Shown one piece after another: positions 9,593 through 19,065 of a DNA stretch of 19,065 bases. The stretch is from Lactifluus volemus (Eukaryota > Basidiomycota > Agaricomycetes > Russulales > Russulaceae). A program made the translations under genes and the position numbers. The stretch spans positions 1-19,065 of the forward strand of contig WTXI01000525.1 in the NCBI GenBank assembly GCA_022376515.1. The letters are read 5' to 3'. Position 1 is the stretch's first letter; each line of letters opens with the position of its first letter. The notes below the pieces were generated by a model. The model had not been told where the DNA came from and did not search any database. It was given only the letters and a program-made list of their open reading frames with translations.

Positions 9593-12500
9593 ATGCTCCA
9601 GCTCGAAGTGACTAGTATGTATATATAGCGATGCTGCTCTGATAACTACTGAACTGTATCCTTTGTCAGTCCTCCGGGCACACAATCTCCCTCCTCTGAA
9701 ATCCCTCCCCGGGAAAGAGAGACGGTTTTACGTTACTGTGACCAATGGGGAGAAAACGTGGCTAACACGATCTATACAAAGCGTTGCTCAGCACGTCGAA
9801 TGGAACGAGAAAGTCGACACATTGTGAGAAATGTGGAATATGCGTTTCAATGTCCAACTGACTCCGGTGTAGTGCCATACAATCGCTCTCTCGTATTAAA
9901 ATATCTCTTTATGCAAAGAGGACCATGCGGAAAGATATGCTCCTCGGGCAGGAGGAGATAATCTGTGAAACACCACGCGGTTCGTCTATTGCTTCGAATC
10001 CTTACTCATGCATCTTGCTGAGCGTCCTACATCCAGAACTTGACATCACTTTCAACAGTGCTGATGGAGATAGTAGAAACTCAACGAAGCCGGATACACT
10101 CTTGACGATCACCGTATCTACGAAAGCGAGTTCCTCTCTAACTACGGCAGTCAATACATCGAATCCTGTAACAACAGAGTTGGACGATTCGCTTGCTGAA
10201 GGAGGTGCTGTACGTCCTACTATCAAATTCAATTATGAAACCGGGCAACCCACGTCAGTTGCCGCGTCCCTATCTCCTTTATTTCAGGCACACGATGTTC
10301 CAGTTCCCACTGAGGGCGACACTCATGTGAGACCGGGAGTAGGCAGCCAGGCAGAGATATCACGTATTCTTGGTCGTGCTGAGGAAGCCACGGAGGCTAT
10401 GGGTACGATCAAAGCATGGAAGACGGCCATTGGTGTTGTCAAGCAAGTGATGGACACTGTCGACCCAATCGCTGATGTATGACTAACATCCTCATGGTTT
10501 TTGCGTATCCCTTGCTGAACTAACTTGTTCTGTTCAGTTGTTCCCGCATGCAAAGTTAGCATGGAAATTGCTCTCAATGATTCCTGAGGTTTGTCCCCGT
10601 GCTCTGTCGGAGGATATCCATAGTTCAACATTTGTTTTCATCTACTGTCAGACTTTGTTACTCCAGGTGAAGCGTGACGACAACGTCAGAACACTGCTTC
10701 AGGCAATTCTGGATGCGTTTGACTTTGTGAAGAAGGCGGACGTTTTGAGGAACATGGACCCGGAGTCCACGCAACCGAAGATCCTGGATGAGATGCTGGA
10801 GTGTGTCTCGGAATGTGCTAAATTCATCATATCGTATGCGAAGGATGTGCAAGTCGGTGCGTCGTCTTGGCCTCTGTGGTGATTCATCATAATAAAGATT
10901 TGATTTAGGAAAGCGGACATTGAAAAATGTGGTCCGCCAGGTTGACGGGAAGATTGACGAATACCGCACGAACCTTGCTCGACTACGAGATAATTTTCTC
11001 GCGGGTACTACTGTTATCGCTGGGGGTGCTGTGCTGGAACATGGTGTGTACTCCTGACGGCCTTGATCGTCGAATGGTGGATCTGATGAAGGAGACATAG
11101 AACTGGACGCAACAATCCGAGAATTGCCTTATAAAGGAGGCTGGCGATTTGGGGATGACAGGCGCTGTCTTCCAGGCACACGAGAAGACTTCCTGGACCA
11201 TATCATTAACTGGGTCGAGAATCGAGAATCTGAACGCGTGCTCGTGCTCCTCGGCCAGGCCGGCACAGGAAAGTCATCGATTGCACATGAAGTTGCCCGT
11301 CGGTTAGACAACAAGCACCTCGGCTCTTACTTTGCTTTTATACGGAAAGAGGGCTCCAAGGACGAGGCTCACCAGCTCTTCACGACGCTCGCTCGCGATC
11401 TCTCCAATCGCTATCCTCCATTCAAACTCGCCCTCGGGAGGGTGCTCAAGAATGATCCATCTCTTTGTAGTACTCGACACTATCATACACTTTTCGAGCG
11501 CCTCCTCCTTGAGCCGGTCAAGAACCTTCAGCTTCGGGATCCAATTTTGATTGTGATTGATGCGTTGGATGAGAGCGGTGACGTAACTGGCCAAAGCGGA
11601 TTACACAAATTTCTTGCTGACCATCTGTTCGAGTTGCCTTCGAACTTTCGCATCCTCATCACCTCGAGGCTGGAGAATAGAATCGAACATGTATTTGGTA
11701 ACACACTGACCGTGCGCACCCTCTACATGGACGATCACAAACTGGCTTCCAAGACGGAGCAAGATATTCGGTTGTACCTCCGGAATGAACTCCCTTTAGA
11801 CTTGTTCAAACAACATGGCGTCAAACTGGCAAAGGCAGCGGAAGGGTTGTTTCAGTGGGCAGCCGTTGCATGCGGGTTGATAAACAATCCTCCTCCTAGC
11901 TTCGGGTTTAGCAGGAAACAGGTCATACAGCGTCTGTTAGGACACTCTCGAGATCGCGATGGACAGGATCCGTTGGACCAGCTATATGGAGAAGTTCTGG
12001 AAGGATACTTCAAACCACTTGCAGCACAGACTCTATTTCGATCAATTATGGGACAGCTTTTCGCTGCGATCGAGCCGCTTTCCATCCGTTCTTTGACTAT
12101 TCTGCGACAACATGCACCCAAGGATGACCCCTCTGATCCTGATCCCGAGGATTCTGATTGCGTTATTGAGATGCTCCGTCACCTAGGCTCACTGCTCCAT
12201 AACGTGACCTCATCCGACGACACCCTCCCGATCGTTCCTCTCCACACCTCATTTCGTGACTTCCTTGCCAATGAGAGGAGTGGGGTATTTCATATCGACC
12301 TTGGCAGGTCTCACCGTCGGTTGGCACATTCGTGTCTTGGATTAATGCTCAATGACCTCAAATTCAACATTTGTAAACTGGAGTCGTCATTCCTTGCCAA
12401 CAGGGATGTGCCAGATCTCGAATCCCGAATTGCCAAATATATTCCACCTGCTCTATCATATGCGTGCGTTTTCTGGGGCGATCATTTAGAGCGCCTTGGT

Positions 12501-15079
12501 ATTGAAGAGGACCTCTTTCCAAAACTTCGATCACTATTCGAGACAAGATTCCTGTTTTGGCTGGAAGTGCTTAGCATCAAGAACAATGTCAGTCTTGCAT
12601 CACGAGCATTGGGGTCTCTGAACACATGGTTGCGGTCTGATCAGCGGAAGGTAGGTGGCTCTTGTCATGTCATACCTCATGTAGTAACTATTAGGTCCAA
12701 CAGCAGCAATCACTCCAATCAGAGGTTAAGAATCTGTTGGCCCTAGTGGATGATGCGTTCGCTTTCGTGCGATATTTCGGGATGGCAATATCAAGAAGCG
12801 TCCCGCATATATATATATCTGCTCTCCCTTTCGTGCCATCCTCTTCCCGCATCGTCGAGCGCCATCTTCACCACTTCCCCCACACATTGATTTTGAAACG
12901 CGGACAGTTGTCTGATTGGCCAGCATTGGAAATGACGATTCAAGCACATGACGGAGTCGTCGAGTCTGTTGTATTCTCGCCAGATGGGCAACGGATCGCA
13001 TCAGCGTCGCGAGATGGCACGATTCGGGTGTGGGATGCTACAACAGGGGAAATAGTAGCGGGGCCTTTTACTGGACACGGCAAAGTTGTTTTCTCTGTCG
13101 TATTCTCGCATGACGGGAAACGCATCGCCTCGGCCTCGGAGGACTGCACGATTTGCGTGTGGGATGCTGCAACAGGAGAGGTCATAGCGGGACCGTTTGC
13201 TGGACATACGGGGTGGGTGAGATGTGTTGCATTCTCACCGAACGGGAAACACATCGCCTCGGCCTCGAACGATCGAACAATTTGTATTTGGGATGCCGCA
13301 ACTGGACAAGTCGTAGCAGGTCCATTTATTGGACACATCTATGCGGTCCACTTCGTCGCATTCTCGCCTGACGGACAACGTATCGCCTCTGCCTCGCGAG
13401 ACTGCACGATTCGCATGTGGGATGCTGCAACCGGAGAGGTCGTAGCGGGCCCGTTTATTGGACACACCGACTGGGTTAGGTGTGTTGTATTCTCACCGGA
13501 TGGGAAGCACGTCGCTTCGGCCTCTGACGATTGCACAATTCGGGTGTGGGATTCCGCAACAGGAGAAGTCGTAGCAGGCCCATTTACTGGACACACCGGT
13601 CCTATCTACTCTATTGCATTCTCGCCAGACGGGAAAAGCATCACCTCCGCCTCGGCAGATTGCACGATTCGCGTGTGGGACTCGGAAACAGGGCAGATCG
13701 TAGCAGGGCCATTTACTGGACATACCGACACGATATTTTCTATTGCACTCTCGCCGGACGGGCAGCGCATTGCCTCGGCCTCGTACGATCACACAGTTTG
13801 CGTGTGGCATCCCAGAAAAGGAGAGGCAAGAGGTTCAGTTACTGGACATACCCGATCCATCTTTTCTGTTGCAATATCACGAGACGGGCAACGGGTAGCC
13901 TCGGCCTCTGCAGATTGCACAGTCTGTGTGTGGGATGCCGCAACAGGAGAGGTCACAGCAGGCCCGTTTACTGGTCACACCGATTGGGTCATTTCTGTTT
14001 CTTTCTCGCCTGACGGGCAGCGGATCGCCTCAGCCTCGCGAGATGGCACGATTCGTGTGTGGGATACTGCAACAGGAAATATTTCAGCAGGCCCATTTAC
14101 CGGACATACTGATATTATCTTCTCTGTTGCATTCTCGCCGGACGGACAACGCATCGCGTCGGCCTCGGAAGATCGCACTGTTCGTGTGTGGGATGCCATA
14201 ACGGGAGAGGTTGTAGCGGGCCCGTTTACTGGACACACTGAGGGTGTCTGTTCTGTTGCATTCTCGCCAGACGGGAAACGCATCGCATCTTCCTCGAACG
14301 ACTGCACGATTCGCGTATGGGATGCTGCGACAGGAGATGCCATAGCAGGCCCGTTTACTGGTCACACTGGAGGGGTCCAATTTATTGCATTTTCACCAGA
14401 TGGGCAGAGACTTGCCTCAGCCTCGTTCGATCGCACGATTCGTGTGTGGGATTCTGCGTCAGGACAAGTACTAGTGGGCCCATTTACTGGACACGCGAAT
14501 GCCCTTAGGTCCGTTGGATTCTCACCTGACGGGCGGCGCATTGCTTCTGCCTCGGATGATCGTACCATCCGCTTGTGGGATTCTGCAACAGGGGTGGCCA
14601 TAGCGGGCCCATTTATTGGACACACTGAGTTGGCCCTCTCCGCGTCATTCTCACCAGATGGGCAGCGGGTCATTTCGACCTCATATGATCGCACGATTCG
14701 CATGTGGGATGCCACAACAAAACAGGGTGTTGTGAGCTCGTCTACTGGACTCACCCCATCGACTAATTCTGGTGCGTCTACTTTGAATGGGCAGCTTATC
14801 ACCTCGACCTTACGAGATCACACGATTCATGTAGGGAAGCCCATATTAGAAGATGTTGAGAAAGATCACTTTATGGACAATTTCCCGATCAATAATGATG
14901 GATGGATGTATGGGGAAGATGGAGAACTCCTTTTGTGGATTCCTCCGGTTCACCGTCCATACCTTCATAAAGCCAACACAGTCTGGATTGCTGGCAAAGA
15001 TAGAACGGAGGTAGATCTCTCAAACTTTGTGTATGGACTAAATTGGGCTATGGTATACGTTCATAGTTCATCTAAATAG
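9593..15079 (+). CDS. C2-like/NACHT/WD40 NOD-like receptor (STAND NTPase), 8 exons
   Basis: The exon model is 9593-9614, 9670-9823, 9873-10476, 10538-10588, 10652-10856, 10909-11043, 11101-12650 and 12695-15079. All introns are GT...AG and 44-63 nt. The exons sum to 5106 nt, exactly 1702 codons, with no internal stop. Residues 1-85 are C2-like (ILRAHNLPPLKSLPGKERRF, then TRSIQSVAQHVEWNEKVDTF). About 200-395 is the helical region common before NACHT in basidiomycete receptors (FPHAKLAWKLLSMIPETLLL). Walker A is GQAGTGKSS (442-450), Walker B ILIVIDALDES (539-549) and sensor 1 FRILITSR (573-580). A linker with HIYISALPF precedes 14 WD40 repeats (about 985-1593), and the tail ends in SNFVYGLNWAMVYVHSSSK. 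The family binds nucleotide through NACHT, senses ligand through WD40 and signals in cytoplasmic non-self recognition. The ligand is unknown. The start was chosen because MLQLEVT is repeated at 6611. Exon borders are inferred, not tested. Confidence 0.9.
12926..14752 (+). repeat. 14 tandem WD40-coding repeats of about 129 bp
   Basis: Fourteen units of 43 codons follow the consensus [17 protein letters not shown], then .[18 protein letters not shown] and TGH. Unit 1 has a longer lead-in and unit 7 is 42 codons. Structural positions are almost invariant, also at DNA level. Variation sits at a few places: the 3-5 residues after GH (such as TDWVRC, IYAVHF, TEGVCS), the residue before and after the D of the .D.T motif, and the residue two before VW. 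Unit 7 lacks the WD pair and the AGPF motif (VWHPRKGEARG). A degenerate fifteenth unit follows (LNGQLITSTLRDHTIHVG). Fourteen units would make two seven-bladed propellers. Confidence 0.9.
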
Positions 15080-15097
15080 AGTCACATGTATATATGC

Positions 15098-16115
15098 TGT
15101 AGGGTCAGCTTAGTGGCTGGCCCCGAAACCTCTTTCTACGCAATTTCGTACGCCCAACTCACGTTTCCTCTCGTCTCGATTCGTGCTGCCGCTCGCCGTA
15201 TCCCTCGACTGTTTAGATTTCGTTCTCGCGCGTTTTTGATCTCGAAATGGGCCACGATCGCCCTCGGCCACGATCCGACCACGCCTCGGCCATACCCCCG
15301 TCCTCTGCGGCCTCGCGTTGCACGACGTTTCTCTGCCTTTCTCCTTTGTTTCTTCCATGTTCTGAGTTCTCTCTCGTGACTTGTGACTCCCGTTTCGTGC
15401 TAGTGTGCCTCGCGTTTCCCATTGTTTGCTCAGTATGGCATCTTTCCCCTTTTTGTGCTTAGCTTTCTCCCTTTCGTCTCGGGCTGCGTGCTGTGTCTCG
15501 CGCCGCGCCCACGTTCTAGGCTGACGGCCTAACGGTCTCTCGAAGGGACCGCGAGCATCCCGTGAAGCATTCTGAGGGTGCACGCGACTTCGAAGATTAT
15601 TTTAGTCCCCTTTTTTTCCTTTCATGATTTTGTCCCCTTCCTCCTCGTTCCCGCTTCACCCTAGCTTCGTGTCTCCTCCCTTTCATACCTATCTCAGTTC
15701 TGATATATTTTACTTACTTTCATGGCCTTTGTCTTCGCACCGATAGCCTCGATACTTACCTATGCTTCCGACTTCGACGCGTTTACCCCCTTTTAGATTA
15801 CACGGCTCGAATGTACTTAAATACAGCTTCGAAATGTACAAACGAGCTAGCGAATTGTCGCCGCTCACCTCTGTTCTCGAAATCGTTCTCGTCTGCCTCA
15901 AACCTCTCTAAGTTTTCTTTAGTTTCTTTCCCTCAAAAAGCTCGTCTCTTATCTTCAAATCTCGCCTCCCCATCACTTAGATCTCCAAGTCTACGGGACT
16001 TCTACGCGTTCTTCTCCCTCTTGCCGCCGCTCTTCTCCTTCCTTCCCTTTTGCCCCTCTGTCCACCTTTCTCAACTATATTTGAACTCACAAGCAGGGAG
16101 AGTTCCCCGCTTTCA
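15098..16115. mobile_element. Solo LTR-like insertion, 1018 bp, TG...CA, with ATGC target-site duplication
   Basis: The right duplication copy has 1018 extra bases 18 bases after the receptor stop codon. They begin TGTAGGGTCAGC and end CCCCGCTTTCA, and are flanked by ATGC at 15094-15097 and again at 16116-16119. The left copy has one ATGC (2202-2205) and no insert. TG...CA ends and a 4-base site duplication fit a retrotransposon LTR (4-6 bp is usual). There is no coding domain, no second LTR, and no longer terminal inverted repeat that would suggest a DNA transposon. The strand is unknown. The sequence is pyrimidine-rich on this strand, with AT-rich TATA-like words near 15700 and 15818. Open frames inside it are low-complexity and not credible genes. 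Confidence 0.85.
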
Positions 16116-16119
16116 ATGC

Positions 16120-17264
16120 AAACTCCGATTAGTGTATCGTACGAATTCAGGTAGCGCCAGCAACTCTGTCTGACATATGGCCAGTAGAATCGTCTTTCGA
16201 TATTAGGTCAGGTACAGTCATTGCGGTAAACCCCATGGCATCCTAAAAGCAGTTAGATGCTTGTTTTCAGTTTACTAGCTCTCCATGGAGAACTTAGGCC
16301 ATTGCCCAAAAGTTGAACTCTTCTCGGAGTGTCGGATGAGCCTGCTTTTTGTCTCTTGCTCATTCTCTCTGAAGTCGCTAATGGCATCGTGTATTTCGTC
16401 TGAGACATCATTTTCTGGTTTGCAGAAGATACTGCAGCTGTCCAAAGACATCTGGAGATGGAGTGGTGTGTGTACCAAAGATTTATATGCATACAGTGAC
16501 CCAACTTTCGTTACGCTGACCAATGCCACATACCCTTCCACTCCCAAGGCTCGGATCTGGTCTGGACTCTGGAAGCCCTGCAGGAAGTAAATGAGGGGAA
16601 CAAGGTTCAATACTTAGCCGTCTGGTATATTGATTATTTGAGGAGCGCATTGCACTGCACCCGAGCCAGGTCTTGCCTGTGCCATGCAGTTCTGTGGCCA
16701 CCTGGTGAACCGTCTGAGGCTGCTCCTCCAACAGGCGTTCTTGACGGTTGCCATAGCATCAGTACGTTGAGGGACGCCGAGTGTTAGTGTCATGGAGTAG
16801 AATTTATGAGTGGACCAGAAATCAAGCTAGGGCGACAGAGAGCATGTATTGTGTAGGAGTCAGTATGACAACTGCAATTTTTATTTTGGACGACACGACG
16901 ATGACATCAGGATTTAACAAACGAGTAGCTAGAGAAGCGGAAGGTAAGAATGGCGGCACCACGCACCTAGCGATCCTCTCCTTCCTACTCTTCCGCAAAG
17001 CTAATCCTTACTCCTCTAAATATTAAACGCGCCATGTGTCTCCCAGGTTTCATTGAGATATCGGTGAAGGAAGTCTTCTCGGAGCATAGAAAGTCAAAGT
17101 TACGGCCCAGTCAGGCCCATACGTCAAAAATGAGAGCTGTCTCAGACAGCCCATGCGGACGGGATTGCCGTCAGAGACTCGGATGTATGCGGATGGTTGA
17201 TGAACATGTCACGTGCAATCTTGAGGTTGATATCACGGGTAAGCACGTTGAGACGGACATACTG
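16120..17264. other. Spacer between receptor and API5-like module (right copy)
   Basis: This is the second copy of 2206-3350. It starts just after the LTR's target-site duplication. No intact gene is visible. The first half holds the minus-strand remnant at 16275-16760. The rest has short open frames only, including a minus-strand LQYVRLNVLTRDINLKIARD segment near 17250 that I do not recognise. Confidence 0.6.
16275..16760 (-). pseudogene. Unrecognised minus-strand coding-like remnant (right copy)
   Basis: This copy is open for 111 codons on the minus strand (16610-16275): IYFLQGFQSPDQIRALGVEG, then YVALVSVTKVGSLYAYKS and a charged tail SDFRENEQETKSRLIRHSEK before the stop. It matches 2350-2830 on the left with few changes. 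Upstream (16760-16620) lie further short open pieces in shifting frames. It may be a partial gene copied with the receptor. No family is recognised, and chance conservation within a young duplication cannot be excluded. Confidence 0.35.
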
Positions 17265-17514
17265 TAGTGGTGTGTGAGACCATTTATGGTTGTGAGTTGA
17301 GGACCATCTAAATACCGATCGCAGTTCTTCTCTGATCAAGTTTGAGAAAGTCGCGAAAACAACTGAATAGGGTGGTACAGTACGTATCATAAAGTCTTAT
17401 CGGACCTCAGAGCGGGAAAGAGATACGACTTGGAAACAGGAACGCGAGACTGTCGCGCTGAGCGATGTTCACTCGTCACTTGTCACCCATCCGTCGTACG
17501 TTGCATGCACACAT

Positions 17515-19065
17515 ATACACGCACACGAATCCATTTCTTGTCCTCAAGGAAGATGCTATCAACGCTATATATGACATTTGTGAAAACCGTGATCCGGACG
17601 TTCGTCGCTCGCCACACGCTATTCTATCCAATCCCAAAGAAACTTGGTTTTCCCCTCCCCGCTTCATCTCCTAGATGCGGATTGAGGGATACAAGGCTAT
17701 TGTTCGAATGTCAGAGGAGCATCTTATATGGGTAGAGAGGACGTCTTGGTGCAGTTACTTCAGAGCGGTGGGTGCCACATTCTCTTAGTTTTCTTTTCCC
17801 TCCCGACGGAAAAAGAATTGCATCTTAATTCATCGACGGTTTCCTCTAACCTCTTTTTTTTTTTTCCCTTTTTTCATCAGATGAACCCACAGAGGTTGCG
17901 GTGGTCAATTGTCCAGCACCTCGAATTGGATTACGTTGAGCGTTCTCTGCGATCAAATCGTTCCTCCAGACAAACCCATCACTTGCGCACCCTGGTCGTG
18001 GCGTTCCTCGCAGAAGACGTGCGGAGGTCCCTCCTGACCAAGTTGCAGGGCCGAGGGAACATCTGCGCGGAGCAAGACCAAGCGCCGATAGACACCCTCC
18101 TCAAGGTGAGAGAGATCCGTCGTCCCTGATCAACTCTCTTCTGGCGCTGACAGAGAGTTACGGGGGTTTCGCGCAGTCCGTGTCCACATTTAGTGGCGCC
18201 TCCGCCTCCGCCTCGAAGATTACGAGGGACATTTTGGTTTTCCTACCCTCCTTCAACAGTGGCCGACCGACTGGATGCGGGAACGAACTTTCAGGCGTTC
18301 CTTGCGCAGGCTATGTCTTTGCTCAAGGAGGACCTCGCGCCGAGGCGATCCCTGCGACCAAGAGCGGGCCTCAAACTGTGCGACTTGTGTCCCGCGTAAA
18401 AGGCGTGTTGGACCCTTTCCAGCTTTGCGCTTCTACTGCTCGCGGCTTGCAGCCACCAGACGGGTCCGAGTCTGATGAGCTCGTCTCAATGCGGTGTCAA
18501 GTTGTGGACGCATTGGCCATCAACCTTCCGGTACGTTGGTCCGAGACAGCCTGCTACTCGCACCACCTCTCATTTCCATTCTTTGCGATGCAGGCTTCCA
18601 TTCGAATAGCCCCGTCAGACGCGCAAGCGTGGCGGTCGTGCGAAATGCTCTTGCGAACGTGTCAGCAGGTTGGTGGACCGGACCTTACAGGAAAGCTGAC
18701 AGACGTGATCTTTTCTTTTTATTTCCTTTTGCTCGGTGTCAGAGGAAGGAAGAGCAAACAAATGGGAACATTTCTGCTCACCTCGCTGATGAAAAACCGA
18801 ACCCAGTCCAAAGGGATAGGAGATCTCAGCATAGTCAGCTCTTTTCTTGTTTTTTTTTTTCCTCGCCTTGCTCACCAGTTTCTTGTTGTTCATCTTGCTA
18901 GTCGTCGATCCAGTCCCCCAACCGTCCACACTTCCTGTAAAACCAAATTCGTCGCCGCTCAATCCCAGATATCCACCTTCCTGCTGACGTAATCCTAAAC
19001 AAACGAAAAGCTGAGGAAGAGGATTCAAAGTGTACCACAAGATCGGGAGGGAGCGCAGAGGCTAC
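17515..19065 (+). pseudogene. API5-like pseudogene C (partial, runs off the window)
   Basis: This is the right-hand copy of pseudogene A, with the same text in the same order: EDAINAIYDICENRDPDVR, MRIEGYKAIVRMSEEHLIWVE, FLAEDVRRSLLTKLQGRGNI, DILVFLPSFNSGRP, FYCSRLAATRRV and SDAQAWRSCEMLLRTCQQ. Introns are 17768-17880, 18106-18176 and 18531-18593. It shares the A copy's 7-base loss before ACGTC and the same losses after the first intron, so both were broken before the 12.85-kb duplication. It keeps bases A lost (tttgctcaagga near 18320) and lacks single bases that A has at several points between 18355 and 18745. The C-terminal exon lies beyond the window. Confidence 0.72.

Larger units (their letters stand above)
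12849..19065 (+). repeat. Right copy of the tandem segmental duplication
   Basis: This is the partner of 1-5148. It contains the WD40 exon of the intact receptor, the LTR insertion (absent on the left), the spacer and API5-like pseudogene C, and is cut by the window end. Without the 1022 bases of LTR plus one target-site copy it is 5195 bases long, against 5148 on the left. Confidence 0.93.

Noticed and set aside
9311..9628. Upstream in-frame extension of the receptor start
   Set aside because: The frame stays open upstream of 9593, but its text is not C2-like. The MLQLEVT start is shared with the remnant at 6611, so 9593 is the better start.
12926..14752. Regular 129-bp repeats as a minisatellite or CRISPR-like array
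   Set aside because: The unit is 43 in-frame codons of WD40 consensus, with no spacers. It is coding repeat structure.
15110..15583. 157-codon minus-strand open frame within the insertion
   Set aside because: It is highly charged, low-complexity text produced by a pyrimidine-rich plus strand. It lies wholly inside the solo LTR-like insert and has no domain.
15098..16115. DNA transposon or MITE reading of the insertion
   Set aside because: The ends share no inverted repeat beyond TG/CA, and the 4-base ATGC duplication with TG...CA ends fits an LTR better.
1..19065. tRNA, rRNA and other structured RNA genes
   Set aside because: I looked for tRNA-like B-box words and paired arms. The gttcgaa words found (near 3785, 7012 and 17701) lie inside API5-like exons and have no tRNA context.
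3600..19065. API5-like copies as a working partner or effector of the receptor
   Set aside because: All three have frameshifts, stops, lost splice sites or missing N-terminal helices, so no translatable partner protein is present in this window.

Overview
The window is eukaryotic. It has short spliceable introns (about 44-63 nt, GT...AG), and its one intact gene is a fungal NOD-like receptor with a C2-like N-terminus, a NACHT NTPase and a long run of near-identical WD40 repeats. That architecture, and the wording of the repeats and C-terminus, point to a mushroom-forming basidiomycete (Agaricomycetes). A more exact placement would be a guess.

Layout, left to right: (1) 1-2187, the decayed WD40 end of one receptor copy; (2) 2188-3350, a spacer with unrecognised minus-strand coding-like remnants; (3) about 3350-6235, a module made of a short receptor-5'-like remnant, a broken API5-like (apoptosis inhibitory protein 5) gene 'A' and its 3' flank; (4) about 6240-6500, a short unique segment; (5) about 6510-9266, a second, diverged copy of that module with API5-like pseudogene 'B'; (6) 9267-9592, the probable promoter; (7) 9593-15079, the intact receptor, modelled in 8 exons as 1701 aa; (8) 15098-16115, a 1018-bp TG...CA insertion flanked by ATGC, read as a solo LTR; (9) 16120-19065, a second copy of the spacer and of API5-like pseudogene 'A' (called 'C' here), running off the window.

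Positions 1-5148 match 12849-19065 almost base for base once the LTR is removed. The locus is therefore a tandem array with a unit of about 12.85 kb (receptor, spacer, API5-A, API5-B). The left receptor copy is wrecked by many small deletions, while the right copy is fully open. Within each unit, the API5 module has itself been duplicated.

The receptor is the only gene here that looks functional. By family it is a STAND-type NTPase: WD40 repeats sense, NACHT binds nucleotide, and the N-terminus signals, probably in self/non-self recognition or innate immunity. The API5-like copies are all broken, so the pairing of an apoptosis-related gene with a receptor is a fact of genome structure here, not evidence of a working two-gene system.
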